Part shown: in pieces, positions 18,351 through 27,612 of the stretch
Position numbering within the stretch: position 1 is the stretch's first letter
How the letters are laid out: each line of letters begins with the position of its first letter
Assembly (NCBI RefSeq): GCF_003131185.1
Contig: NZ_QFFU01000008.1
Coordinates: 1 to 64,000, forward strand
Length of the DNA: 64,000 bases
Direction: 5' to 3'
Source: Pseudomonas ovata
GTDB lineage: Bacteria; Pseudomonadota; Gammaproteobacteria; Pseudomonadales; Pseudomonadaceae
Notes under the pieces: generated by a model
The model's input: the letters and a program-made list of their open reading frames with translations, nothing else
The model's database searches: none
Told to the model about the DNA's origin: nothing
Position numbers and translations under genes: made by a program

Positions 18351-18376
18351 AACGCTTGAGATTCCTTTCAAGCGTT
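18351..18376 (-). terminator. Hairpin overlapping the MCP stop codon
   Basis: AACGCTTGA-8-TCAAGCGTT forms a perfect 9-bp stem. The TGA stop of the MCP gene (18368-18370) lies inside the stem. The following sequence on the minus strand has only short T-runs. Confidence 0.5.
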
Positions 18377-20404
18377 GCTGGATAACTTAAACTTGCCGAC
18401 TACGCTGCGAAGTTCATTAGCGAGCAATGAAAGCTCGTCAGCCGTTACGGCGTTGTCCTCTACGCCTTCCATGACGATTAAGCTGCTGTTTCGAATGCCG
18501 ATGACGTTGCGATTGATATCCTCTGAGACCGAATGTTGCTGCACCGCCGCACTTGCAATCTGAGTGTTCATGCCCACAATTCCGTCTACTGCTTCATTGA
18601 TCTGGTTCAGGCTGCCAGACGCTTGGCTCGCTGCCTGAATGCATTCCCTAGCTCGGGTTTGCCCAGCTTTCATCTGTTGAACAGCGGCATCAGTAGCGCC
18701 TTGCAACTGTTGGATGATCCGTCGAATTTCTTCTGTGGAGTTTTGTGTGCGCGAGGCCAGAGTCCGCACTTCGTCAGCCACGACCGCGAAACCACGGCCT
18801 TGCTCGCCAGCTCGCGCCGCCTCGATGGCCGCGTTGAGGGCCAGCAGGTTAGTCTGATCCGCGATGGTACTGATGACCTCGATGACACCACCGATTTCTT
18901 TGCTGTGTGTCGCTAACGCTTCGACTTTGCTTGCACTGAGCTCCACTTCGTTGGCCAACGCCTCAATAGCGGCACTTGTTTCAATCATAACTTTCAAGCC
19001 GTCGTTAGACGCACTGCTTGCAGATTCAGCGGCACGTGCTGCGCCCTCGGTATTCTGGGCCACGTCGGCAACGCTCGCGGTCATTTCGTTGATGGCAGTA
19101 GCAACCTGCTCGGTTTCAGCCTGTTGTGAGTTCATTGAGGCTTTGGCTTGGCCTATGGAGATCTCTAGTCGCTTTGCCGCATCTGAGACTGAATGCGAGC
19201 TACGCTCCACCTGGCTCAGTGAGCCAGAGAAGGCAGTTACCATGCGGTTAAGTCCCTCGCCTACATCACCGATTTCATCGTGGCTGTTGATTCGGACGCG
19301 CGCGCTCAGATCGCCTTGAGCAATACGTGCCGTCACAGCTAGGAGCTCATCAACCCCAATCCGCAGAGCCTTGTAGATGCCGACGAACGCATAGAGCAGC
19401 AGTATCGCAATGGCGATAAATAGCTCAGTGCCGAAAGTACGCTCATTACTCAGTGTATTCAGACGCTCATCAATTCGAATTCGCAGCGATTCCTGCATCT
19501 GATCCTGAGCTTTGTAAAACTGAGCAACGACGGCGTTTCCACGCTCGCCCAAGGTGTTGGCATTCACGTTTGAGCGCTTGCTCGGATCAAGGTAGTCCAC
19601 CAGGTCTTTACGCAGATTTTCCAGGTCGGTAATGGCTGTTGTTACAGACGGCTGAACTACACCAGATAATTTCGGCTCTTCTCGGCGAAGCAGGGAAAGG
19701 CTCTGCTGCAACTCTTGACGCATTAGCAGCTCCTGTTTCAACAAAGTCTGGGCAAAAATACGAGTGGTGTCGTCCAGAGGACGGTCAGCGCTAAAACCGC
19801 TGGCCAGACCGCGAATCTGTCCGACCAGATTTATTTGCCGAGGCAGACGTATAGAGCTTAGATCGATGAGGTACAACGAACCTGCATCTTCGTCCAAAAT
19901 CATGCCGGAAGTGGCCGTAATGTAGTAAACGAAATTCATTAGGTCGGTTAACTGGTCGTTCCACGCGGAAAAGATCACCAAAGGTGCTTCGCCTGCTTTG
20001 GCGCGTTCAACCAGCTGCACACTAGCGGTACGCAACGTCTGAACTCGGTCTGTCGTTGCCAGTTGGGTGCTAAATTTTGCGTCCTGCGCAGCAAGAGTCG
20101 CATAGGCATCGTTAAGCTTTTCAGCATTGCGTGCTGCATTGGCTACTGCGTTGGTGTCACCGCTGAGCATGCCGTGTGTCAGCGCCCTCTGAATCATGGT
20201 TAGACGCAGGATAGGGGTGACGTCCAACAAGTATTGTTGACCCACCTGTTCATGCTTGATGCCCGTGATGCTCGTGTTCAGTGAAAGCATCGCCCGGGTG
20301 CCTAGCAGGAGCAGAGGAATCAGGACAATAAATCCCAAAATTGCGAATTTCATGGGGAATCGAACACGGTTGGTAACGAACAGGGCAGGCGCTAATAAAT
20401 TCAT
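18368..20404 (-). CDS. Methyl-accepting chemotaxis protein
   Basis: A 678-aa transmembrane chemoreceptor. A first membrane helix (about 18-38, [19 protein letters not shown]), a ~280-residue periplasmic helical domain, a second helix ([20 protein letters not shown]), HAMP, then the cytoplasmic signalling domain with the hairpin tip [20 protein letters not shown] and [13 protein letters not shown]. The ligand domain is long and all-helical; its ligand is unknown. The start is uncertain: ATG at 20404 or GTG at 20419, neither with a strong ribosome-binding site. It has no adjacent che genes, so it would plug into the host chemotaxis array. It lies within the IS66-bounded unit. Confidence 0.9.
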   Translation of the reverse strand: MNLLAPALFVTNRVRFPMKFAILGFIVLIPLLLLGTRAMLSLNTSITGIKHEQVGQQYLLDVTPILRLTMIQRALTHGMLSGDTNAVANAARNAEKLNDAYATLAAQDAKFSTQLATTDRVQTLRTASVQLVERAKAGEAPLVIFSAWNDQLTDLMNFVYYITATSGMILDEDAGSLYLIDLSSIRLPRQINLVGQIRGLASGFSADRPLDDTTRIFAQTLLKQELLMRQELQQSLSLLRREEPKLSGVVQPSVTTAITDLENLRKDLVDYLDPSKRSNVNANTLGERGNAVVAQFYKAQDQMQESLRIRIDERLNTLSNERTFGTELFIAIAILLLYAFVGIYKALRIGVDELLAVTARIAQGDLSARVRINSHDEIGDVGEGLNRMVTAFSGSLSQVERSSHSVSDAAKRLEISIGQAKASMNSQQAETEQVATAINEMTASVADVAQNTEGAARAAESASSASNDGLKVMIETSAAIEALANEVELSASKVEALATHSKEIGGVIEVISTIADQTNLLALNAAIEAARAGEQGRGFAVVADEVRTLASRTQNSTEEIRRIIQQLQGATDAAVQQMKAGQTRARECIQAASQASGSLNQINEAVDGIVGMNTQIASAAVQQHSVSEDINRNVIGIRNSSLIVMEGVEDNAVTADELSLLANELRSVVGKFKLSSNA

Positions 20405-20690
20405 CGGGTTCTCGATCACTCAAGGTCTGTGAGTGCTTTCTTAGGCGTTAAAAAGTGCCCATCTCTCATTTATGGTTATGAGGTAATGAAAGCATTCCAA
20501 GAGATCTTCCTCAAAAGCCGCTTACTCTCCTTTGTTACAGGATCGAATTGCCGCGCTTCTCTTGGTACGAAAACTATCGGCTGAACCGGGCGAAGCTGTA
20601 GGGAGGAATGCATGGATAACCAGCATAAAGGCTAAGTAGACCGGTAATGGCACCAGTTGGAGGTGCGTCCGGGCATCCCGTCTTGCGCAA

Positions 20691-22217
20691 CTAAACCGGT
20701 CGCCACCTATGCGGTAGTAGCTCCGCAATCTCACTTGCCCGCTGCGTCGGCAGGCGCGTGAGGACGTCCTTCAAATAAGCATACGGATCATGGCCGTTGA
20801 GTCGCGCCGATTGGATCAAACTCATGATCGCCGCTGCACGTTTACCGCTGCGTAACGATCCCGCGAACAGCCAGTTCGAACGCCCAAGAGCCCACGGCCG
20901 GATTTGATTCTCGCACCAGTTATTATCGATGGGCACGGCACCGTCATCGAGATAGCGCGTCAGCGCTATCCAGCGTTTGAGACTGTAATCCAGCGCCTTG
21001 GCGATGGCCGAACCCTCAGGCACAAGCTGTCTTTGGGCGATCATCCAGGTATGAAGTGCGTCGGCGATTGGCGCTGCTTTTTCCTGCCGTATTCGCTGCC
21101 GATCACCCGGCTCCAGCTCTCGGACTTCTCGTTCAGCTTCGTACAAGGCCGCGATGTAGTTCAGCGCTTTTTCGGCGACCTGGCTCTTGTTGGTCACGTG
21201 CAAGTCGAAGAACTTCCGGCGGGCATGGGCCATGCAGCCGATCTCCGTAACGCCCAGTTCAAAGCCTGCCTTGTAGCCGGCAAAGTCATCGCAGACCAGC
21301 TTGCCGTTCCAACTGCCCAAGAAGGCTCGGGCATGTTCGCCAGCGCGGCTCGGGCTGAAGTCGTAAACGACCGCCGCCAGGTTGGAGAACTGACTGGTGG
21401 CATAGGCCCAGACGTAAGCGCGATGAGTTTTTTTCGCACCAGGCGTCAGCATTTGTACCGGCGTCTCGTCGGCGTGAACGACGTCGTGCGTCAGCACGGC
21501 TTCGCGCAGCGCATCAACCAGCGGCTGTAATTGCACGCCGCAGTTGCCCACCCACTGCGCCAAGGTCGAACGGGCGATGGGCAGCCCGGCGCGGCCGAAG
21601 ATTTTCTCTTGGCGATACAGCGGCAGATGGTCGGCAAACTTGGCCACCATGATGTGGGCCAGCAGGCCTGCGGTCGGGACGCCTTTGTCGATGACGTGCG
21701 CCGGTACCGGCGCCTGGATCAGTGTTTCGCACTGTTCGCAGGCCCACTTTCCACGGATGTGGCGTTCGACTGTGAACACGCCGGGCGTGTAGTCGAGCTT
21801 TTCGCTGGCGTCTTCGCCGATGCGCTTGAGTGCGCAGCCGCACTGGCAGTGGCTGTTGTCCGGTTCGTGATGGATCAGTGTGCGAGGAAACTGCGGTGGC
21901 AGCGGTGCGCGCTTGGGTTGCTGGCGCACTTTGGCTTCGACAGGTGCCGGTTGCAGCGCCTCAAACTCGGCTTCGATAGCGGCGATATCCGTATCGATCA
22001 AGTCGTCGAGCAGGCTGGCTTGATCCGGGCTCAACTGCTCGCTGCGCTTGGCAAACTTGAAGCGTTTGAGCAGCGCGATCTCGTGGGCCAGCTTCTCGTT
22101 GACCGATTTGTGATGAGTGATTTGCTTGTCCATCGTCTCGACGCGCTGGATCAACTGCGCCGCCAAGGCACGCAGTTCTTCAGGGTTTAATTGATCGAGA
22201 TTCGGATGCGAAGTCAT
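20691..22217 (-). CDS. tnpC: IS66-family transposase TnpC
   Basis: A 508-aa DDE transposase: an N-terminal leucine-zipper-like helix (about 15-50), a zinc-finger-like CQCGCALKRIGEDAS region and a CEQC pair, then the DDE catalytic domain (VHADETPVQML, VCDDFAGYKAGF, and the late glutamate in PIDNNWCENQIRPWALGRSN). The ATG at 22217 is chosen; further in-frame upstream sequence overlaps the tnpB-tnpC spacer. The gene is intact and probably functional. Confidence 0.93.
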   Translation of the reverse strand: MTSHPNLDQLNPEELRALAAQLIQRVETMDKQITHHKSVNEKLAHEIALLKRFKFAKRSEQLSPDQASLLDDLIDTDIAAIEAEFEALQPAPVEAKVRQQPKRAPLPPQFPRTLIHHEPDNSHCQCGCALKRIGEDASEKLDYTPGVFTVERHIRGKWACEQCETLIQAPVPAHVIDKGVPTAGLLAHIMVAKFADHLPLYRQEKIFGRAGLPIARSTLAQWVGNCGVQLQPLVDALREAVLTHDVVHADETPVQMLTPGAKKTHRAYVWAYATSQFSNLAAVVYDFSPSRAGEHARAFLGSWNGKLVCDDFAGYKAGFELGVTEIGCMAHARRKFFDLHVTNKSQVAEKALNYIAALYEAEREVRELEPGDRQRIRQEKAAPIADALHTWMIAQRQLVPEGSAIAKALDYSLKRWIALTRYLDDGAVPIDNNWCENQIRPWALGRSNWLFAGSLRSGKRAAAIMSLIQSARLNGHDPYAYLKDVLTRLPTQRASEIAELLPHRWRPV

Positions 22218-22300
22218 GCCGCCGATTTTGCCAGAGAGGGCTAGTGGCGGCGATAGACTGATGGGCCAATTGCGCTGGCAAGCAGGCCATGGCAGGCGAA

Positions 22301-22636
22301 TTAGAGCACCGTGATGGCTGCTCCGGAACCGACGCGTTGCCAAGGCAAGCCGAGCACCAAGGCTTGAAGTTGCTCTGCATCCAACTCGACTTCAGAGCCG
22401 TGCCGCACGCCCGGCCAAAAAAAACGTCCTTGATTCAAGCGCCGGGCAGCAAGCCAAATCCCCAAGCCATCATGCACCAGCACTTTCATGCGATTGGCAC
22501 GACGGTTGGCAAACAGATAAGCACAGTGCGGCTTCGCCGCACCGAACACCGCCACGACCCGCGCCAGCGCAGTTTCAGTGCCTGCGCGCATGTCCATGGG
22601 CTCGGTGGCAAGCCAGATGGAGTCGATGCGGATCAT
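22301..22636 (-). CDS. tnpB: IS66 accessory protein TnpB
   Basis: A 111-aa IS66 Orf2 protein (MIRIDSIWLATEPMDMRAGT start, then YLFANRRANRMKVLVHDGLG and the conserved basic/aromatic GRFFWPG). Its ATG overlaps the stop of tnpA (ATGA), the normal coupling in IS66. Its biochemical role is not well defined, but it is required with TnpA and TnpC for transposition in studied IS66 elements. Confidence 0.92.
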   Translation of the reverse strand: MIRIDSIWLATEPMDMRAGTETALARVVAVFGAAKPHCAYLFANRRANRMKVLVHDGLGIWLAARRLNQGRFFWPGVRHGSEVELDAEQLQALVLGLPWQRVGSGAAITVL

Positions 22637-22965
22637 CGCAGCAGGTCTCGCAGGAAAGCAGAACACGCCGCTGCATTTTCTGCCGGCCAACTCACCACGA
22701 CTACGCCTTTTGAATGCGGCACTTCGATTCGGATCGTGGCAGGAAGGGCCTGATGCATCGGCACCGGCGGCGATGTCTTGACCGGGATGAAGGCGGTTTG
22801 AAGTGTCAGGTTTTTCTGTGCATGCACCCGAATCCATTTATGGACGAGGTTTGCATTGAGGTTGTGGGTCAAGGCGACATTGGCAATTGAAGTGTCAGGT
22901 TGGGCACACTCAGCAATGACCTGGGCCTTGAAGGACTTGGAATAGGAACGGCGTTCTTGTGGCAT
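22633..22965 (-). CDS. tnpA: IS66 accessory protein TnpA (helix-turn-helix)
   Basis: A 110-aa IS66 Orf1 protein with an N-terminal helix-turn-helix (RRSYSKSFKAQVIAECAQPD, then NLNANLVHKWIRVH). Start at 22965 (MPQERRSYSK), not the 12-codon-longer form. First gene of the tnpABC set; it overlaps tnpB by four bases. Confidence 0.9.
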   Translation of the reverse strand: MPQERRSYSKSFKAQVIAECAQPDTSIANVALTHNLNANLVHKWIRVHAQKNLTLQTAFIPVKTSPPVPMHQALPATIRIEVPHSKGVVVVSWPAENAAACSAFLRDLLR

Positions 22966-23118
22966 GGGCGTCCGCTTAAAAAGGCTAAAAATGGTGTCCA
23001 CCTATATTTGGGTGGACACCATCGCCTCAAGCGACGGTGTCAGGAAGGTGTGTTGCCCGGACGGTTACGTACGAGAGACGATTTAGGGAGAAGCAACTCA
23101 AGGCTTTTCCTCCAACCT

Positions 23119-23367
23119 TCAGCGGCGCAGGAGACGGTCTAGTACCAGCAGGGCTACTGCACCAATTGCAAGTGCAGCAACCGGCTTCTCTTTGACGAAC
23201 GTAGACACACTGTCCAGTGCATCGCCATAGGTTTGAGTCATCCGGCCAGCAGCTTGGCGTCCCGCACCTTCGGCTTCAATCTTCGAATCACCCAGTAGTT
23301 TTCCCACTGCGCTTTGAGGTTTGCCGGCAACCTTCTCTACAACGCCCTCAACCTGTTCGCTTTTCAT
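23119..23367 (-). CDS. CsbD-family stress protein with C-terminal hydrophobic helix
   Basis: An 82-aa protein. The first ~35 residues (SEQVEGVVEKVAGKPQSAVG, then KLLGDSKIEAEG) match the CsbD pattern; the C-terminus ends in a hydrophobic segment (PVAALAIGAVALLVLDRLLR) typical of DUF883-like membrane-anchored stress proteins. CsbD proteins respond to general stress in other bacteria, but their molecular role is unknown. Start at 23367 chosen because homologues begin at this KSEQV segment; AAGG is about ten bases upstream. It lies directly outside the right end of the IS66 unit. Confidence 0.75.
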   Translation of the reverse strand: MKSEQVEGVVEKVAGKPQSAVGKLLGDSKIEAEGAGRQAAGRMTQTYGDALDSVSTFVKEKPVAALAIGAVALLVLDRLLRR

Positions 23368-23558
23368 GATTTCAATACCTTCGTGAGTGAGCAGCTCAGA
23401 TTCAGCTGAGCTAGCGGCCATGTGCACAGCTTTAGGGGGATGAGCTTCAGAATAAGTTCAAAGTTGGTAAGGCTCAGGAACGAACCCATCTAGTAGATAG
23501 GACATTTGCGACTCTGCTATCTTGACCGTCGACCGCTACTTGCATGAGGGTGCATGGG

Positions 23559-24149
23559 ATGAATTATTTGGCTCATCTACACCTTGGGGGGCAATCGTCT
23601 GACGAGCTCCTGGGGAGCCTGTACGGGGACTTTGTTAAAGGCCCACTCGCAGGGCGCTTTTCTCCTAAAACTGAGACTGCGATTCAGCTGCATCGCACGA
23701 TTGATGCCTTCACTGATGCCCACGGGTTGGTCAAGCGAGCGCTGTCACGATTTCCCAACGAGAAAAGACGCTACGCTGGGATCGCTCTCGACATGTTCTT
23801 TGACCACTGCCTCGCGCGTGATTGGGAGCAATACTCTAACGTCCCGCTGGATGATTTCGCGCAGCAGATCTATGGGATTTTGGAGGCAGAGCCTAACCTT
23901 CCTCCGTCACTGGCGCAGGTCGTGCCTTTGATGATCTCGGAGGATTGGCTGTGCGCCTATAGAGACTTTGAAATGATTGGATATGGCCTGGGCATAATCT
24001 CGATGCGCCTTTCCAGACCAGAGGTGCTTGATGGATTGTTCGAACATCTCGAAGGCAATTATGAGCTGCTGAGCGCAGATTTCAGTGAGTTTTACCCAGC
24101 ACTCCAAGATTTTGCGCGTGTGCCTGCTGACGCAGACCCAATGTGTTGA
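23559..24149 (+). CDS. acpH: Acyl carrier protein phosphodiesterase
   Basis: A 196-aa protein of the AcpH (DUF479) family, which removes the phosphopantetheine group from holo-acyl carrier protein. It begins MNYLAHLHLGGQSSDELLGS with family residues LYGDFVKG, then HRTIDAFTDAH, an HD-like metal site typical of the family, and the MFFDHCLARDW segment. GAGG nine bases upstream supports the ATG at 23559. Length is normal. It is a housekeeping-type gene in an island, probably a second copy beside the host's own. Confidence 0.88.
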   Translation: MNYLAHLHLGGQSSDELLGSLYGDFVKGPLAGRFSPKTETAIQLHRTIDAFTDAHGLVKRALSRFPNEKRRYAGIALDMFFDHCLARDWEQYSNVPLDDFAQQIYGILEAEPNLPPSLAQVVPLMISEDWLCAYRDFEMIGYGLGIISMRLSRPEVLDGLFEHLEGNYELLSADFSEFYPALQDFARVPADADPMC

Positions 24150-24262
24150 GGTTGTGGCGCACTGGCCAACTCGACTCAAGGGTGAAGCCTAGTAAGGCAA
24201 ACGCTGTCTTATGATGAGTGACTAATTTATGATGCCCAGATGACAAATTCGGATTCGGCATC

Positions 24263-24823
24263 ATGAGTACACGTTCAGACCTTTTGACTAGCGCCGAAGT
24301 TCTGCTGCGCACTAAAGGCTACGCGGCCTTCAGCTATGCCGACCTTGCGGACGACATCGGCATCAAGAAGGCGAGTATTCACCATCACTTCCCCACCAAG
24401 GAAGGCTTGGCGATTGCCATCGTCGAGAGCTACCTGTTCCGGTTTAAAAAGCAGCTGGAGGCTATCAATGATAAACACGTCAGTGTCGTCGACCGGCTGA
24501 ATGCGTTCGCCTTGATGTTCGCACAAAGCAGTCTAAACGGGATGCTTCCACTCTGTGGAGCCTTGGCCGCAGAGCTTCTGGCCCTGCCTGAAAGTCTCAA
24601 AGAAATGACGAAGGATTTCTTTGAGATCCATCTCACTTGGCTTCAGGCAAATATTAAGCAGGGTCAAGATCGAGGAGAGCTTAAAGCCGACCTGGATGTA
24701 ATCAGAGTTTCAAGGTACATATTGAATACTTTGGAAGGTGCGAGCTTTGTTTCTTGGGCGATGAGCGATGATTACGAGAAATCTTCGGGATTTGATTTGA
24801 TTTTATCGACCCTTCGTCACTGA
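24263..24823 (+). CDS. TetR-family regulator, first paralogue
   Basis: A 186-aa TetR repressor. The helix-turn-helix at about 12-58 contains FSYADLADDIGIKKASIHHH and FPTKEGL; the C-terminal ligand domain carries conserved residues PLCGALAAELLALPESL. It is clearly paralogous to the regulator at 27019. The two may share operators such as the CTACCA/TGGTAG palindromes at the osmC and AhpD-like promoters. NemR-type electrophile sensors use a C-terminal cysteine; the single Cys in LCGALAAE is a candidate sensor, which is inference. Confidence 0.85.
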   Translation: MSTRSDLLTSAEVLLRTKGYAAFSYADLADDIGIKKASIHHHFPTKEGLAIAIVESYLFRFKKQLEAINDKHVSVVDRLNAFALMFAQSSLNGMLPLCGALAAELLALPESLKEMTKDFFEIHLTWLQANIKQGQDRGELKADLDVIRVSRYILNTLEGASFVSWAMSDDYEKSSGFDLILSTLRH

Positions 24824-25028
24824 AAACTCTAGCAAGCACATTTATCGACTCCACCGCTGCATTCCCTTTTCAGGGGGCATCTTTCATCGCTGTATCTTTA
24901 GTACATCTTTCAATAGCTTCTCGATTTGGTCGCCTGCCAAGAGCAGGCGGCCTTGAGTCATTTGATTCAGGGCCGCGAGCCGATCTATGCTTGTATCAAT
25001 TAGTGCAAACTAAAATCCACCGGATAGA

Positions 25029-25229
25029 TCACTCGGTATTATCTGGTGTGCGGTAGATTTGCATCCAATGACGGGAAGGTTGGCTTGTAGGCGGCGCTTT
25101 TTCGTGATCGCGAATTGTACAGTACCGTCCATGCTTAGCGACGACCGCGCTCTTGGCTGCGTTCAAAGTGACTTCTTGAAACGAACCTCCATCTCGCCCC
25201 AACACGTGCCCTGGTGCATAAACAGCCAT
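25029..25229 (-). CDS. Small YjzC-like protein
   Basis: A 66-aa protein beginning MAVYAPGHVLGRDGGSFQEV. GGGAGG four bases before the ATG is one of the best ribosome-binding sites in the region, which argues it is real. The pattern PG..G....G.FQEV.........APPT....R.W resembles the small YjzC-type family of unknown function. It is divergent from osmC, and the ~296-bp intergenic region holds the osmC promoter. Function unknown. Confidence 0.6.
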   Translation of the reverse strand: MAVYAPGHVLGRDGGSFQEVTLNAAKSAVVAKHGRYCTIRDHEKAPPTSQPSRHWMQIYRTPDNTE

Positions 25230-25446
25230 AAAACCTCCCTGATTTTTATCTATGTGGTGACGGCCTTATGCCATCAATTCGTACGATTACACAAATTTCA
25301 CCCGATGCATAGAGGTGTGGAAGATCGTTTCATGGCGTCGCTTTCGAAGTGACTCTGTTGGTCACGACACTCACTGTGTTGCCATCAATATTCCCAATTC
25401 CTCTATGCAGCCTAAATTTACAAAACTATTGGTGTCGTCATCTCTA

Positions 25447-25475
25447 TTGCAAGCAAACCTACTACTTGGTAGGCT
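25447..25475 (+). promoter_or_regulatory. osmC promoter with internal palindromic operator
   Basis: TTGCAA (25447-25452), a 17-bp spacer and TAGGCT (25470-25475) form a sigma70-like promoter. The palindrome CCTACTACTTGGTAGG (25458-25473) fills the spacer, so a bound TetR-type repressor would block polymerase. The AhpD-like gene has the same arrangement at 32973-33001. Confidence 0.6.
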
Positions 25476-25525
25476 TATTTCTCTTCCGGTCTAATCGTCC
25501 GGCTTATCTGAAGAGGAACGTCCAC

Positions 25526-26080
25526 ATGAGCAGCAACCTGAATGGTATCGATGTCGCCGCACTCCAGAATTTCGCCGAAGGCGTTGCTGGTGATGCGACC
25601 AAGCGCCACGCAAGCTTCAACGTTAAAACCGCTTGGAAGGGTCAGACCCGTTCTGTAGCCAAAGTCAGCCGTTACAGCTTGGCCGGTGAGACCTATTCCC
25701 GCGATTTTGAAATTGCAGCCGATGAGCCGAATGAATTGCTGGGCGAGAACACCGCGCCCAACCCTCAGGAGTTGCTGATGGCTGCTCTAAACGCCTGCAT
25801 GTCGGTCGGCTATGCCGCCAATGCCGCAATGATGGGCATCAAGATTCACAGCCTGGAAATTGAGACCGACGGCACTCTCGACCTGCGTGGCTTCCTGGGG
25901 ATCGACGAAAGCGTTAACCCAGGCTACGACGAGGTGAGTGTCGTGATTCGCCTGCACACAGATGCTTCGCGTGAGCGTGTAGAGGAGCTGCACAACGTGG
26001 TGCTCAAGACTTCGGTCAACTACGCAAACTTCTCTAAAGCCATCCGCATGCTCCCTAAGCTCGAAGTCATCGAAGGCTAG
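25526..26080 (+). CDS. OsmC-family peroxide/thiol stress protein
   Basis: A 184-aa OsmC/Ohr-superfamily protein. C91 in ALNACMSVGYAANA is the family's first peroxidatic cysteine; the second conserved cysteine is replaced (KTSVNYANFSK), so it belongs to the single-Cys OsmC-like proteins whose substrate is uncertain. AGAGGA upstream of the ATG at 25526 and the operator-bearing promoter 50 bp before it support this start over the longer in-frame form. It opens a probable operon with the SDR, second TetR, DsbA-like and thioredoxin genes. Confidence 0.85.
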   Translation: MSSNLNGIDVAALQNFAEGVAGDATKRHASFNVKTAWKGQTRSVAKVSRYSLAGETYSRDFEIAADEPNELLGENTAPNPQELLMAALNACMSVGYAANAAMMGIKIHSLEIETDGTLDLRGFLGIDESVNPGYDEVSVVIRLHTDASRERVEELHNVVLKTSVNYANFSKAIRMLPKLEVIEG

Positions 26081-26152
26081 CCGTCCTGGCTACAGGTCAG
26101 CACGGCACCTTGCCGCTGGCGACCTCTCACTTATCTGATACCGGAGTCTGTA

Positions 26153-26926
26153 ATGAACGATTTTTTTAAAGGCAAAAAACTGTTGGTCGTCGGCGGCACG
26201 AGCGGCATGGGCTTGGAAACAGCGCGTCAGTTTTTGAAAGCGGGTGGCAGCGTGGTTCTCACCGGCAGCAAACAGGATAAAGCCGATGCTGTGCGTGCCG
26301 AGCTGAGTCCGCTGGGGAACGTATCAGTGATCGTTGCCGACCTCATGACCGAGGAAGGGATGAATCATGTACGCAACGAAATCAATGCCAATCACAGTGA
26401 CATCGGCTTCATGGTGAACTCTGCAGGCATATTCATTCCGAAGCCTTTCATCGAGCACGATGAGGCGGATTACGACATGTACCTGGATTTGAACCGCGCC
26501 ACATTCTTTATCACGCAGGCAGTAGTCAAAAATATGCTTGCTGCCAAGCGCGAAGGCTCCATTGTCAACGTCGGTTCGATTGGCGCACAGGCCGCGCTGG
26601 CCGGCTCTCCAGCAACTGCGTATTCGATGGCTAAGGCGGGTCTGCACGCAGTCACCCGTAACCTTGCAATTGAATTGGCTCACTCAGGTATCCGAGTCAA
26701 TGCCGTTTCGCCTGGCATCGTTCACACCTCGATCTATGAAGGCTTCATGGACAAGGACGCGATCCCGGAAGCGATGAAGTCACTGAACAATTTCCACCCA
26801 CTGGGTCGAGTGGGTGTTCCCGAAGACGTCGCCAATACCATCCTGTTCTTGCTGTCCGATAAAACTTCCTGGGTGACCGGTGCTATCTGGGACGTTGATG
26901 CAGGGGTGATGGCGGTACGTGCCTAA
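26153..26926 (+). CDS. Short-chain dehydrogenase/reductase
   Basis: A 257-aa classical SDR. Cofactor motif GGTSGMG (14-20), NSAG at 89-92, catalytic S142, Y157 and K161 (YSMAK), and the PGIVHTSIY segment after the active site. It would reduce carbonyl groups with NAD(P)H; substrate unknown. It sits between osmC and a TetR gene in a thiol-stress operon, so detoxification of reactive carbonyls is a reasonable inference. Confidence 0.88.
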   Translation: MNDFFKGKKLLVVGGTSGMGLETARQFLKAGGSVVLTGSKQDKADAVRAELSPLGNVSVIVADLMTEEGMNHVRNEINANHSDIGFMVNSAGIFIPKPFIEHDEADYDMYLDLNRATFFITQAVVKNMLAAKREGSIVNVGSIGAQAALAGSPATAYSMAKAGLHAVTRNLAIELAHSGIRVNAVSPGIVHTSIYEGFMDKDAIPEAMKSLNNFHPLGRVGVPEDVANTILFLLSDKTSWVTGAIWDVDAGVMAVRA

Positions 26927-27018
26927 ACACCGATGCAAGCGCTGCGTGTAGCGCCTCTCATTGGGGCGCTTCCCAGCACGCTGCTCCGGTTATAAGGCTG
27001 CTGGCTGCAGGAGTTCAA

Positions 27019-27609
27019 ATGTCCATCACGACAAAAGCCGCGCTGCTGAGCTACGCGGAAACCCAGATGCGTTCAAAGGGTTACTCAGCGTTCAGTTACG
27101 CGGATCTCGCAGCGAAAGTCGGCATTAGAAAAGCCAGCATTCACCATCACTTTCCTACTAAGGAGTGCTTGGGCGCGGAGCTGATCAACGACTACATCGC
27201 TCGGTTCAACGAGACGTTGGTGTCAATCGAGATTAGGCATCGCGATCCACTGCAGCGCTTACAGGATTTTTCCCGACTTTTCGTGATCAGCGCGAATGAG
27301 GGGCTGCTGCCGTTATGCGGCGCCTTGGCGGCGGAAATGGCTGCATTGCCTTTGTCGCTTCAAGGGCTCACCAGGGACTTCTTTAATTCGCAACTCGCCT
27401 GGCTCCAAAGCACCCTTGGTGACGCAGTCCGGCAGCACAACTGGTCACTGGGAACAACCGCTGAGAACTTCGCCTTCATGCTGCTGAGTATGTTGGAGGG
27501 CGCAAGCCTCATTGATTGGACGCTCGGTCGATCAATCGACCCTTTGGCAGGTTTTAACCATTTGCTTGAAATGGCGGCAATTCAGTCTTCATTTCTTCGT
27601 GCAGGATAA
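27019..27609 (+). CDS. TetR-family regulator, second paralogue
   Basis: A 196-aa TetR repressor closely related to the one at 24263: helix-turn-helix FSYADLAAKVGIRKASIHHH with FPTKECL, and ligand-domain residues PLCGALAAEMAALPLSL. It is embedded in the operon osmC-SDR-tetR-dsbA-trx, ending 3 bp before the DsbA-like gene. Two cysteines (in KECL and LCGALAAE) could sense electrophiles. It probably autoregulates the osmC promoter through the palindrome in its spacer. Confidence 0.86.
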   Translation: MSITTKAALLSYAETQMRSKGYSAFSYADLAAKVGIRKASIHHHFPTKECLGAELINDYIARFNETLVSIEIRHRDPLQRLQDFSRLFVISANEGLLPLCGALAAEMAALPLSLQGLTRDFFNSQLAWLQSTLGDAVRQHNWSLGTTAENFAFMLLSMLEGASLIDWTLGRSIDPLAGFNHLLEMAAIQSSFLRAG

Positions 27610-27612
27610 ATT

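Larger units (their letters stand above)
18194..23068 (-). mobile_element. IS66-type transposon carrying a chemotaxis receptor gene (candidate)
   Basis: GTAACCGTCCGGGCAA at 18194-18209 and its perfect complement TTGCCCGGACGGTTAC at 23053-23068 face each other as 16-bp inverted repeats. Between them lie, all on the minus strand, an MCP gene and IS66 tnpA-tnpB-tnpC. A weaker end-like sequence, GTGCGTCCGGGCAT, lies at 20663-20676 beside the tnpC stop and may be the inner end of the IS proper. No 8-bp target duplication is seen. The unit could be a passenger-carrying IS66 transposon or two IS66 ends left by separate events. Confidence 0.55.

Noticed and set aside
18028..18390. 120-codon frame left of the MCP gene
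   Set aside because: No recognisable protein, overlaps the MCP end and terminator, and contains the transposon end repeat.
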